NCBI GenBank assembly: GCA_037893225.1
Contig: JAZGUH010000529.1
Location: 806,001 to 870,000 of the forward strand
DNA length: 64,000 bases
Source of the DNA: Hippasteria phrygiana
Taxonomy: Eukaryota; Echinodermata; Asteroidea; Valvatida; Goniasteridae
Reading direction: 5' to 3'
How positions within the stretch are numbered: position 1 is the stretch's first letter; the number at the start of each line of letters is the position of its first letter. The position numbers and the translations under genes were made by a program. Positions 1 to 10,558 of the stretch are shown in pieces. Under the pieces are notes generated by a model. It worked only from the letters and a program-made list of their open reading frames with translations. It was not told where the DNA came from and searched no databases.

Positions 1-2204
1 ACCACTTCTTTGATAGGTTTTCCGCCGCATTCGTCCTTGAACTTGCCTATTATTTTCTTGTTTGAATCGTCGTATAAAAAGTGGTCTTTCTCGTAGTTGC
101 TAAAATCGTACGAGTCTTTGTCTTTTTCCATATCGAGATAAACGTCTTCAGTTTCAATACGTAAGAGCAACGAGTCCGTATCGGTATAAATCAAATCGAC
201 TTTGTCTTCATATTTTACTTTTAGTTTATCGTAATAAAATTCGTACATTAAAAGCTTCGATAAGTCTAAAATACTCATACCGCAATAGACGGGTTTGTTT
301 AAAACAACTCGAGTTTTATACATGTTTATCATTAATAGATTACAGCGTTCAAAAATTGTCCTACCGTTGTAATTGGGCTTAGCCACCAGACGACGAATTC
401 TATCTTCTTCGTGGGCTCTACACAAGTGAGTATCCATTCGCTTTCTAACGTCTTCCATAGTTTTGCCAAATACCGAGTTGTTCATCAATTTAAAAAAGTC
501 TTTTTCAAAATCGGATTTAGCTTCTTTTCTGAGTTGGGTATTTTTATCGATGTAAGATTTCATCCAAGGCGTTTGAGTAAACTTTAAAACCCTATGTACT
601 TTAGTTAGTTCTAAACCGTGAGCGAGGTAAAATTTTAGATTTCCATAATGAAGTACGTAATTCTTTCTCGGTCCACCCGTCGCTACCACCTTAGTTTCGT
701 TTGACGGTTTAGAGTCTGTTTTTTCCATCGAGTCTAGCTGATAAGGACTCATCGATTCTAAAGGTATGATTCGGTTTACGGGCGCTAAAGGATAACCGTT
801 GTGTAAGTCGTGTAGAGAGGTTGGATAGTCTAAATCCACTTCAAGAATATAGCCCCAAAGAGAGTCGTCGGCTAGAGACGATATATATTCGGCGGTAAAC
901 AAACCTAATTTCTTTTCGTCGATCCACCTAAAGTCTGAGATCGGTAATGGTTGACTCATGGCCCATCCGTAGAGGTTGTTGGCGTCTAGATACGAAATAT
1001 ACGAGTTGGGTTTGCTCGGATCGTAATCTTTTAGGTATGAGTTGTTGGCCTCGGCGTAGCGAAGTGAGCCCACGCTAGATATTCCCCCTCTGGTTCCTTT
1101 CTCTACAAATAAATGCTGATCTATATTGGTCAAGAGTTCTAATTTGGCTTTAGAGTGTTTTAATAAAGCGTCCCAACTTAGGCCGGGTGATGTAAAATAA
1201 TGGCACGGATCCAACTTATAATTTGCTATACAGATTTTTCTAAAATTCTCGAATACGCTGGATAGTAATAGTACATCGGTCAATACGTAGAGGTCGTGAT
1301 ATTCACCCAAGTTTTTGATGTCGAAGGTCCGCCATACTTTTTTAGCGTGTTCATAGTCAGAGTCGCTTATGTGTTTATCCGTTAGACCGCTGTAAAAAGA
1401 TTCTTTCGGCGGTAGAGTAGTTTCGCTAAATCGTTCAAAGCTGTCCATATACTCGTACGGATATACACCCTTTCTAATTAAAAGATCTCGTTTATCGTGG
1501 CCGATGGGTGGCGCTTCGTCGTCTTCGTCCAAAGGTGAAGACTCTGCCAAGTAACCATCGCCCAAAGGTGATAGGGGACTGTTAGACTCTGCCAAGTAGG
1601 TTATCAGTTTTCCGATTACGTTGTAATCGTTAACTTCGTCTTCGTCTTCATCCGGGTCTATCGTCGTCTTCGTCGCTTTACCCCGCGGCTCTGGGTCTAT
1701 CGTCGACTTCGTCGCATAGCCGACGGTGGCTTTATCGATATACTTAAACGCGTCTATCGGACAAGCGGCTACCAATCGTTCCAACGACGTGGATAAGAAA
1801 TTAAATGAATCTAAAAATCTGAGTTGACCTATCGAAAATGAAATATATTTTTCGGACGTTTTAGCTATACACTTTAGTTTTCCGTCGGTTTCCGAAATAC
1901 TCTGCATAATCAAATGGGCGTCGTAATTTTCTAAGTTGTGAAAGATGACCGGTATTGTCGTTTTGTTAGGTACGATTCGCAATTTTAAGTTACAGCACAT
2001 GTGCGCGGCTCCTCTATACTTACCGGTGATGTGACAATGGTCTCTTACTTTTCTAAACGCGCAAATCTTTTTGACGCATCTATAGCAGAATTTTGTCGGA
2101 TATTTCCCTTCGAGCTCGTCCTCCTTTAGCGGATATATAGTCCGCTTTAATATACCGACCTTTTTCCCCCGTTGGTTCGTCCAACTCGATGTGTTTATCC
2201 GCAA
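1..2204 (-). CDS. Polinton-type protein-primed DNA polymerase B, polymerase half (partial, runs off window)
   Basis: This open frame enters from the left window edge and has no stop from about 2204 down to 1. It carries the family B polymerase core: motif A as DANNLYG near 965-1000, motif B as NSVFGK near 465-500, and motif C as YTDTDS near 170-200. Upstream are a zinc-binding stretch with RDHCHITGKYRGAAH (about 1990-2060) and an exonuclease-II-like FHNLENYD (about 1930-1960). This arrangement is known from Polinton/Maverick and adintovirus polymerases, which replicate the element from a protein primer. An acidic linker (about 1500-1700) contains short internal duplications (YLAES twice, a TIDP motif twice). 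The frame is offset from the exonuclease half upstream, so the gene is broken or shifted between them. The C-terminal end lies outside the window. Confidence 0.9.
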   Translation of the reverse strand, partial: MRINTSSWTNQRGKKVGILKRTIYPLKEDELEGKYPTKFCYRCVKKICAFRKVRDHCHITGKYRGAAHMCCNLKLRIVPNKTTIPVIFHNLENYDAHLIMQSISETDGKLKCIAKTSEKYISFSIGQLRFLDSFNFLSTSLERLVAACPIDAFKYIDKATVGYATKSTIDPEPRGKATKTTIDPDEDEDEVNDYNVIGKLITYLAESNSPLSPLGDGYLAESSPLDEDDEAPPIGHDKRDLLIRKGVYPYEYMDSFERFSETTLPPKESFYSGLTDKHISDSDYEHAKKVWRTFDIKNLGEYHDLYVLTDVLLLSSVFENFRKICIANYKLDPCHYFTSPGLSWDALLKHSKAKLELLTNIDQHLFVEKGTRGGISSVGSLRYAEANNSYLKDYDPSKPNSYISYLDANNLYGWAMSQPLPISDFRWIDEKKLGLFTAEYISSLADDSLWGYILEVDLDYPTSLHDLHNGYPLAPVNRIIPLESMSPYQLDSMEKTDSKPSNETKVVATGGPRKNYVLHYGNLKFYLAHGLELTKVHRVLKFTQTPWMKSYIDKNTQLRKEAKSDFEKDFFKLMNNSVFGKTMEDVRKRMDTHLCRAHEEDRIRRLVAKPNYNGRTIFERCNLLMINMYKTRVVLNKPVYCGMSILDLSKLLMYEFYYDKLKVKYEDKVDLIYTDTDSLLLRIETEDVYLDMEKDKDSYDFSNYEKDHFLYDDSNKKIIGKFKDECGGKPIKEV

Positions 2205-3530
2205 TTATTTCTAATAGTTCTTCGTTAGTTTTTTTACCGAGATGATCTAAATTTATATCTATCGGATGCGTACATTCGCAAGTGTTGGTTTTGTATTGAA
2301 GGGGGTACTCGCAAATCCAGCAATTTTTAGCATCGTTATGAGCTAACTCGTCTTCGGTCGTAAAAATCATGGGTTTAGGATTTGAGAATATTTCGTTGAT
2401 TTTGTCTTTTTCGGCTAGTAAACGATTTAAGAAATGTGATGTCGCGTTCGCTCCTCTATACGTCTTGGGCTCGCCTAAAACTTGACCGTCTGGTCCGATT
2501 ATGATATAAGCGTAACCGCAAGCTTCGTGTTCGTGAGTCTTTTTAGTGCGCGGGGGTTCTACTCGCGTAGAGCGTAGCGGTACTAAGATACTTTCAAAGT
2601 CGGCGTATATAGTAAAAGGCGCCGGTTGTTTATTTTTAAAGTTTTTGAATTTTAGAACGTTGTTGGTTGAGTCGGGTAATACAGCTAAAGCCGGGGTTTG
2701 GCTAACGCCCCTACAATCTATCTCGTGTCTGTCTAAAATATCTTGTCTACTAAAATGTTGTAGGCATCTCATACAAAAATAGATGTGGTGGCCGTGTTTA
2801 GTTTCTTTAGACAACAAACGGTCGAGGTTTTTTATCCAACAATAATGATTATTATCTCCTTGAGAAAACAGCAGTAGATTGATGACCGGTTTTCGTTGAG
2901 TAGTTATTCTCAGCGGGAAAATTTTATTTTCGTAACCAAAAACGTTAATGGCGAGAACGTTCTGTTTTTCGATCTTGTCAATATCCGTGATGGGGGCTGG
3001 AAACGCTACGTTCTTAAAATCTAATCCATCATCTTCTTCGTAGATCGTGGTTCTACAGTAATTAATTTTATAGTTGGGGTTGTTTTTAATCGATTCTTTG
3101 ACTGAGGGCTTAAATTTTGATAGGGCGGCTCTCAACGCCCATCTGATACATCGTTGGTCTTTATTTTTAACGTTTACAACTGCGAGTTTAAGGGCTATGT
3201 GTTCGGGCAATTTAATGTAGGAACTGCCTCTTATCGGCTGATATCTAGAAACGTTGATGTAGAGCGCCTTTAAATCGTAAACGACCCAGCCGCTTCCGTT
3301 TGTTTGAAATTTTTCTATTTTTTCGATTATGAACTCTATCTGTTCTCGTACTTGGTTTTCTATTCCGTCTTCGTTTAATACGGTCGATTGAAACCCAAAA
3401 AACATGCTCGCGTCTTCGACAAAAGTATCGTTCGCAAGATTATATTTTCTCAACGCCGCTTTTAATGCGAGTTGAAATTTAAAGCTTCTAAATTCGTTTA
3501 GCGTTTCTTTCAATTCGTCTACAATTTTTT
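2080..3530 (-). CDS. Polinton-type DNA polymerase B, N-terminal and exonuclease part, frame-broken
   Basis: This is the N-terminal half of the same polymerase, ending at a TAG at 2080-2082 in the frame before the shift. The exonuclease I motif is visible as ADFES near 2595-2612. A CxxC-type knuckle (CWIC, CEC) follows. A segment ADKHIELDEPTG with YIKAD is inserted in the zinc region and matches repeats in the next ORF upstream. Homology passes to another frame near 2125-2160, just after that insert, so a one-base indel is the simplest explanation. No ATG supports the 3513 start: the codon there is TTG, and the frame stays open upstream to about 3585. The true N-terminus is unclear and may lie in the neighbouring ORF. 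Confidence 0.8.
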
Positions 3531-3541
3531 GCTCGTTTTCA

Positions 3542-3970
3542 TTAAAAAATGCTAGAGGATCTACGAGAATTGTCGATATTCATCTCGTAATTACGTAAAT
3601 AATTTCTGAATGGTCTCGGAGCTGTTTCGTAAAAAATCAGGGGGACGAGTTCTTCGTCGGGTTTTTTATAGTATCGTCGTATGGAGGATTCTAAATCTTT
3701 TTTAATGTGTTGACCCCTTCTTCCGGTAGGATCGCCCAGCGGAATATGCTTATCCGCGATTAAATGTTCTAGCGATTCTTTAGACTTAGATCGTAAATTT
3801 TTATACATCCCCTCGTTCTTTTTTATGGCCGATAGAAAGTCTCGTCTGATATATGCGCCATCGCGTCCGGTTGGTGGGCCCAACGTAATGGTGTATTTGT
3901 CGATGTATTTTTTCAAGCAGTATTTTGGCCAACGTGTGTAGCCTATCGCTGGTATCATTCTGTTTTCCAT
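3542..3970 (-). CDS. Small ORF with two PTG-x-x-G-x-x-I-x-x-D repeats, upstream of polymerase
   Basis: A 142-residue ORF starting with ATG at 3970. It holds two copies of a motif of the form PTGRxGxxIxxD (around residues 34-48 and 79-93), each followed by a basic helix. A third copy sits inside the polymerase zinc region at about 2140-2185. The second copy is preceded by LIADKHIPL, nearly the same as the IADKHIEL in the polymerase. I infer a small DNA- or nucleoprotein-binding motif that has spread within the element, or that this ORF is the displaced N-terminus of the polymerase. It ends in a stop 12-30 bases from where the polymerase frame opens, so a second frameshift between them is possible. 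I do not recognise a named domain. Confidence 0.55.
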   Translation of the reverse strand: MENRMIPAIGYTRWPKYCLKKYIDKYTITLGPPTGRDGAYIRRDFLSAIKKNEGMYKNLRSKSKESLEHLIADKHIPLGDPTGRRGQHIKKDLESSIRRYYKKPDEELVPLIFYETAPRPFRNYLRNYEMNIDNSRRSSSIF

Positions 3971-4500
3971 CTTTATAATAGATGTTTATTTATTTATTTT
4001 TTTTTAAATATTTAATTTTTTTTGATAGCTAAAATAGAGAGAGGTTTGGGGGTTTTGGGTTTTTTTTTTTGCACGAGAATTTTAAGATGATGATGATACA
4101 GGTGGGGCTGTAGGAAAAATAGTTCGATTTTATCGATTTTGACAAAAATTTGCTGTGGGTATATACAACGAAATTTGTTAAAAATCAGAAGAGTCTTAGA
4201 ACGCTATATTTTTCCAATTTTTTTTAAATTTTTATAAAAATTTGGTGTGGGTAGATACAGCGAAATTTGAGAGAAATCGAGAGAGAGAGAGGGAGAGAGA
4301 GAGAAATTTGAGGTTTTGAGATTTTATGGTTTTTTTTCTTCAAATTTTTACAGAAATTTGGTGTGGGTATATACAGCAATTTTGAAAGTGATCCGATATC
4401 GGCCCTTCTATACTACTGCCTGCGGTCTCATAGACTTTGCGTGTGTGAGAGTTTCGTCAAGGAAAACTCTCACGTGACCAAATTGGTACAAGAACAACAA
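3971..4500. repeat. AT-rich flank with three degenerate about 105-bp repeats
   Basis: No gene is seen here. Three diverged copies of a unit with core AAATTTGGTGTGGGTATATA occur near 4145-4180, 4235-4275 and 4350-4385, with a GA-rich simple repeat at 4281-4310 between them. A 10-bp stem (GTGAGAGTTT / AAACTCTCAC) lies at 4447-4475. The stretch separates the CpG-rich Polinton genes from CpG-poor host-like DNA. It may hold the element's 5' region; no terminal inverted repeat could be defined because the other end is outside the window. Confidence 0.4.
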
Positions 4501-4826
4501 CACCACCACTAAGTGCTTATAGAGCCCCGTTTGCGATGCGACGCGGCTAAAAATTCAACCCACGAATTGCTGCAAGCTATGATCATCGTGAACCAGAATT
4601 CCATATCTGGCCGCCACCTCGTGTACTGTCTGTGGGCATTACAGAAAATATTTTCAAAGAATTTTTGTAGTTGTCAAGTCATATATTTAAAGAAAAAAGT
4701 GTCAGGCAGATATGGAATTCTTTCCCACCCGAAAATAATCCTTTCACACAATCACAGCTAAAATTGTACTTTATGTGCTTTGCTCAAATGCCGCATAAAT
4801 GCGGAATTTATTCCACATCCTTTGGA

Positions 4827-5277
4827 ATATGTGACCCACTCTGGAAAAAGGTATATTATTTCGCAAAATATGAAAAATGAGTTTGATGTATGTTTGGAAA
4901 GCCCGCAATGTAAGCTTTCATTTGGTACGTGGTAGAGCTCCAAAGCACTTTCCATTCTGGAGATATCGCATTGTTGCATATTAATTAGTTCTATGGAGTT
5001 CAAATTGCACAACAGAGAAAACAGGCTTTGAAATAGCTAGTTCTAATACAATACAATGCAACAATGCACTCTAAAAAGGTTATTTTTTCATTTTATTCAC
5101 AGAAATCAACATTGTTGTGCACCAAACCTGAAACTTTAGATATTTAAGATGTCATTAAAAACAAAAAAACAAAAATGAATTTTGATGAAAAAATTCACCC
5201 TCTCATCGTTTAAAGGGCCATTACACGTAAATGCATAGCGCGACTTATATCACCTTTTTCTGGAGTGGGTCACATAT
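4827..5277. mobile_element. MITE with about 25-bp terminal inverted repeats
   Basis: The left end reads ATATGTGACCCACTC and continues into GGAAAAAGGT. The right end is its inverted copy (ACCTTTTTCTGGAGTGGGTC, then ACATAT). The arms differ at about two positions. The roughly 450 bases between are AT-rich, and the small ORFs there look like chance. No transposase is encoded, so this is a non-autonomous DNA element. A smaller 15-bp inverted repeat (AGAATTCCATATCTG at 4593-4607 and its complement at 4707-4721) lies just upstream. Confidence 0.65.
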
Positions 5278-5411
5278 GTTGTCCTCGGACAGAAAATACA
5301 CACCACAGAGTGCTACTTGACTACTTCAAAGTATTGTAATCACATACATGTACATACGTGGCCACGCATATCGTGCTGCATGCAGTACAGTCGGTGTGGC
5401 CTGGTGTGTAC

Positions 5412-6458
5412 GTGGGTGATTCCATAAATGTGAGGGCCAATGACTTTTGGTGTCCCTCTTTACATTGTGATATTTGTTTCCCTTGTATTACCAACAGTGA
5501 AATATATATACAAATGATTTTAGTTGCTCAAATTATAGTACTTGTACCTAAATATCTGGTAGCAAAGGATGAAACATCGGACTAATTTCCTGACAGTATG
5601 GTGTCCTAAATAGTTCAGTTTTACGTGTAAAAGGGACACCAAAGCTGCGACATTTGAAAAAACTGCCATGACTGCTGTTAAAATGCATTGTTTGGTTTTC
5701 AAATACTACCATGTGGACATACAATGTACATGTACATGTACACTATAGGTGTATGAAAAATTGCCCTTCATTATGTTAAAGCATGTTAATACTGCTTTGG
5801 AATGGCACCATATTTAAATGATTTAATAACTAGTTGACCGAGATTGACGGCTTAAATGTTTCACGTGTAAACAAGACCCACTTTTTTGGTGTTCCTTTTA
5901 CACGTGAAATTTGTGTAATATTTCTGAGAAATAGAAAGATAATTGGGTTCCCTGGCAAATCCAGATCTATCACCATTAATTACATGTTCTACTTGATACA
6001 TGTAAGTGTGAAATCATAACAAAGATTGCATGCTTTAAAATATTTGTTTTGGGGGCCAATAACTAGGTTTCACGTGTAAATGGGACACCAAATGGTGTCC
6101 CCATACGCAATCATGCACCGAATTGTAATTTTTAGTGTAATCAAGTAATTTTCACAATAAACCTTGATGTGTTATCCTGGGTAAGACAAAAAATACATTC
6201 TAAAATAAACATACCACATTGAGCATGAATTATCACAAAAATAAGCAGAAAACTAATTTGGTGTCCCCTTTACACGTGAAACCCGTGAATGGGTTTTGAC
6301 ATGATATTTTGGCATTTCTGGAGTAAAAAATGTCTGATTTTGGCTACAATTAATGAGGAATGTCAATATCTTTAAGTTATAGTAAAAATTATTAATGAAT
6401 TTTTCCATTTTGGGTCAAAATGTCGCAAGTTGGTACCCTAATTTATGGAATAACCCAC
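5412..6458. mobile_element. TIR element with internal CACGTGTAAA motif cluster, copy A
   Basis: The ends form an inverted repeat: GTGGGTGATTCCATAAAT at 5412-5429 and ATTTATGGAATAACCCAC at 6441-6458, with one mismatch in 18. Inside are at least five occurrences of TTTCACGTGTAAA or its complement, mostly next to GGGACACC/GGTGTCCC, in both orientations (about 5610, 5860, 5900, 6070, 6262). There is no long ORF, so it is non-autonomous. No clean target-site duplication was found. A second, truncated copy lies at 6945-8337. Confidence 0.65.
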
Positions 6459-6944
6459 ATACATACGTATCGTGCCTTTGGGGATTCTTTACAACCTGGA
6501 GTCCCATACCACCAACAAAATGAGAATGAGAACATGAACTGTGGGTAAACAGCGACGCGCCAAATTTCATAACCAACGATACTAAACCAAGACAACAAGC
6601 GCAATGTAATCGCTATTACGTGTGAAAAACGCTGCATAATAATGGTCTAGACTCGATACCAGCAAAAATATCGAGACTACATTGTACAGGGTACCGAGAC
6701 CAATACCGAGACCACCGGAGACCGAGACCAGCAGAAAATGGTCTCGAGACCGCGATTTCCCTCAGAGAAATGTATGTTGCCATGGATGGCATCTTTCCCA
6801 AAAGGGAGATGTAATGTAGGTACATGTATGTGTCTCGCGAAAGAGATTGTAAATCTTCATGTAGACTTGGGTGCCACATGCGCTCTTTGTTATGACAACA
6901 TACATTGTAGGTCACTTGTGGTGGGAGACTAGAAAAATTCACTA

Positions 6945-8337
6945 GTTGCTGCGACATTTTAAAAACTGCTGTTGAAATGCATTGTTTGGTTCTCAAATAC
7001 TACCATGTGCATATATGTGTATGAAAAATTGCCCTTCATTATGTTAAAGCATGTTAATACTGCTTAAGAATGGCACCATATCAGGGTTTCCCCTTAACTT
7101 TTTTTTTCACTAGCCAGCCGGACCAGTAATGTTGACTTTTTACTAGCCCGCCAGCATTTTCACTGGTCCGCATGTTTTTTAAAACCTTTTTGGGCTACTT
7201 TTTTTTGTAAGTAACCTTTTACGTCAATTACAATGTAAATAACGTATACACCGACGTCGTGATAATGGTAAATTGGACAGTGATGTTCCATAATATTATA
7301 CATATTATTATTAATAACAGGGACAAAGAATGGGCCTTGGGTTATAATTTGTATTTCCAATCCAAGAGAAAGAAAAGGCTCCAGGTAAACAGTTTTCGCA
7401 ATACTGTACTGTAGGCCGATTTATTTTCCAAGTTATCCAAATATTACACAAGTTATTTACTGGTTTGATTTATATTTTATTTCTCTTTCAATGAAGCGAA
7501 GTGGCAGGATGAGTGCCTAGTTAATAGTTCCTGTGTACATAAGTTATTGGCTAAAATAGCTTCTTTTAAATCATATCAAAAGAACTTTCATCCCCTCAAA
7601 AACTTGAGCATGTTCTGAGGGAATGTCATTCCCTCAGAACATGCTCAAGTTTTTGAGGCGATGAAAGTTCTTTTGATATGATTTAAAAGAAGCTATTTTT
7701 CAATTATTTTTAAATGATTTAATAACTAGTTGACCGAGATTGACAGTGTGTTAGCCCAAATGTTTCACGTGTAAACAAGACCCTTTTACACGTGAAATTT
7801 GTGTAATGTTTCTGAGAAATAAAAAGATAATTGGGTTCACTGGCAAATCCAAATCTATCATCATTAATTACATGCCCCACTTGATAAGTGTGAAATCATA
7901 ACAAAGATTGCATGCTTGGAAATGTTTAATTTTGGGCCATTTACTAGGTTTCACGTGTAAATGGGGACACCAAATGGTGTCCCCATACGCAATCATGCAC
8001 CAAATTGTTATTCTAATCAAGTTATTTTCACAATAAACCTTGATGTTTTATCCTGGGTAATACATTTTAAAATAAACACACCACATTGAGCATGAATTGT
8101 CACAAAAATAGCAGAAAACTAATTTGGTGTCCCCTTTACACGTGAAACCGTAAATGGGTTTTGACATGATATTTTGGCATTTCTGGAGTAAATAATGTCT
8201 GATTTTGGCTACAATTAATCAGGAATGTCAATATCTTTAAGTTATAGTGAAAATTATTAATAAATCCCCTGTCAATCAATTTTTCCATTTTGGGTCAAAA
8301 TGTCACAAGTTGGTACCCTAATTTATGGAATAACCCA
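6945..8337. mobile_element. Second copy of the CACGTGTAAA element, 5' truncated and interrupted
   Basis: From about 6945 to 7080 and from 7709 to 8337 this matches copy A (5640-5812 and 5812-6456) closely, including the GTATGAAAAATTGCCCTTC block and the right terminal inverted repeat. The left terminal repeat is missing. About 628 bases at 7081-7708 are inserted relative to copy A and contain the long palindrome. The same TTTCACGTGTAAA sites recur (about 7762, 7790, 7950, 8130). Copy B lacks the short spacer between the first two sites, so those motifs sit closer together. Confidence 0.65.
7553..7699. repeat. 73-bp near-perfect palindrome
   Basis: The arms 7553-7625 and 7627-7699 are exact inverted copies apart from one mismatch, with a single-base centre at 7626. 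A transcript would fold into a hairpin of about 72 paired bases with almost no loop. It lies inside the sequence inserted into element copy B. Such a structure can be a young foldback insertion, a hairpin RNA source, or a cloning or assembly artefact. Confidence 0.85.
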
Positions 8338-9236
8338 TAATTCCCCAAAAGGGTATCTGTGTGCACTACAATAACATTTGTACCAATATAGTGTATTCGC
8401 TGCACATATTTGTACATTTGTATGGTTAGTGTGTTGGTCGTGACTGCAACTAACAGTCATCAATGACTACTAGTCGAGTAGTCACACAGTACTACAACGT
8501 GACAGGTACTAATGTGCAGACATTAGTACAGAAACTGTTCATGGAGTTTGAAGTGTTTTAGAAATGTTTGTGGCTTTCACTCGGAAGTTACACAAACATG
8601 ACAAATTACCATTGAAGGCGGTTTTACAGGTGTCGGAGAAAAGCAAAACCAGAAAGGATTACTTTATTGAAAACCGAAAAATTCAGCACTGTACATTCTG
8701 TACTGACTGAGTTCGGGTTGGTTTGAAAGAGCCATGTTTGACAAATTTCAGGACGGTTTGGCTGCAGCACTACATTACACCAAATTACACATAATTCAAC
8801 AAGACCAGTACTTTCCCAAATGTTCAAAACACATACATGTCCATATACATGTACTGCACAGATGCACAGCTAATTTCTTCACATAAAGTCAATGAAACAA
8901 CATTAGGCTGTTCTCTTAACCTCTTAAATATGGATGACGGCCATAGCCGTGTTTGATAAAAGACCACCTGGTCAGTTGCCGTCTGTATGCACATTCCTGG
9001 ATATTGTTCTTGAATGGGAATGTAATGAATAGATGGAGCTTTTTCAAGCAAAGCTTTCATTGAAACGAAAGGGGGCTCAAAGTGCAATGAATAGTACCAC
9101 TCTTTTCAGTGCATACCAGACCCCATCAACAACAGCTGGACGCAAGGGGTTAATTACCAAACTAGTGTTTTAACTACCGGATACAGTCAATTATTTCTAT
9201 TGCATCCTAATCTTATATGGTATTTTAACCCTTTCC
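8338..9236. other. No gene seen
   Basis: The short ORFs on both strands lack recognisable motifs, and codon patterns look random. I see no repeat structure beyond scattered TACATGTA words. Confidence 0.5.
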
Positions 9237-9239
9237 TTA

Positions 9240-9860
9240 TGGCCCGTTCTCACTTGAACGATTTTTTGTACAACTGCGGTGCGACTAAAAAATCGTACAG
9301 CCGTGCGATTTCCCTGTTTCTTTCCCGTGCAGTCTCACTTGTACAACTGCCGTGCGACTGCCGTTCAACTCTCGTGCGACTTTTCCTTCCGAAACATCCG
9401 ATAACGGTTCAAGTTCAGTGCGACTGCCGTACAACCTGTACGAGTCCCACGCAAGCGCCGTTCGATCCGCGCGAATCGCATAAAAGCAGGGCCTTTTGGC
9501 GTCGATCTTCATAACCGCAGTCAACAAGTATTCAACACAGCACAACGATGCCACCGAAGAAGAGTGATGGCAAGCAGGCAGGCAGCAAGAACGGCACGGC
9601 CGAGCCGTGTGACTCTCTTCAGACTCCCGTGCGACTGCCGTGCGACCCCCATGTGACCTATGCGAACCGTGCGACAGCCGTATGGAAATTTTCAACATTT
9701 CAAAAAACTCACACGGGCATGCGACCTGTCCGAATTACACACGACACCAAAACAACCTGTGCGAATCATCAACAGACTGCCGTGCGACTCCCGTACGCCC
9801 TGTGCGATTTGGTTGTCGCACGGCATTCGCGTAGAAAATGGTTCAAGTGAGAACGGGCTA
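9240..9860. mobile_element. MITE with TTA target duplication, Harbinger-like, rich in GTGCGAC words
   Basis: The terminal inverted repeats start TGGCCCGTTCTCACTTGAAC at 9240 and end with the inverted copy GTTCAAGTGAGAACGGGCTA at 9860. They are flanked by TTA at 9237-9239 and 9861-9863. A 3-bp TTA/TAA duplication is the signature of PIF/Harbinger elements. The interior repeats words such as CCGTGCGACTGCCGT many times and is very CpG-rich compared with its surroundings. ORFs on both strands here are by-products of that repetition and do not resemble a transposase. Confidence 0.75.
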
Positions 9861-9863
9861 TTA

Positions 9864-10558
9864 CCAATGTCGAGTTTACTTGACAAGGAAACCACACACC
9901 GGAGTATACAAACAACAAATATATTCACCATGTTTCAGCGAACGGTAGTGCTTGTGTTTTTCGCTGTCCATACACGATCTATACACCAATGGAAAGAGCT
10001 TGTTCGGATCTTTCCGATGGTGCTCTCAAATTCATGTGTCACCATTACAATATAAAAAAAAAACTGTATCCGAAGTTTTCATGTAGAGTTATTTGTATGG
10101 AGTGCCATTGGTTCATGTGAAAACAACTTTCCTGTTTGATAAAGTGGGCCAGAAGACTTTCATTTTTGTCATGGAACAAACTTTACACACATTTTCCTTT
10201 TCAATCTATTCTCGAGGAGGAAATGTTTGGTTAAAAATGCAACCATTCAACAGTCAGCCAGCTGCTTTTTCTGCATAAGTGGTTTCATGATTGACTGAAC
10301 AAAGAATGTGGTATTATGGGGAAGATAAGCCAATAAACAATGTAGTAAGGAAAGGGTTAATTGTGACCAGCTCTGCAAACAAGGCTATTATGTTGCAAAA
10401 TTTGAAAAATCAGTTCTATACATAGTTGAATTGTCACATCCTAAGCTTTTAATAATTTGGTGTAGGTTTGACACCTGTGGCATTTTGTGTTCTCAAGATA
10501 TCTTAACATTTGTATACTCCTATTTTCCCAATTTAACGGAAGTGCGTTTAGAGAGTCC
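9864..10558. other. No gene seen
   Basis: This is intron-like or intergenic DNA upstream of the polyamine oxidase exons. I looked for earlier oxidase exons, such as the FAD-binding GxGxxG motif, and found none. Confidence 0.45.

Noticed and set aside
2080..2204. Programmed ribosomal frameshift in the polymerase
   Set aside because: The shift is by one base forward; no classical slippery heptamer or downstream pseudoknot was seen, and several other genes here carry ordinary indels.
9200..9850. Arg/Cys-rich ORFs on both strands
   Set aside because: Products of the GTGCGAC word repeats inside a MITE; no transposase or other domain.
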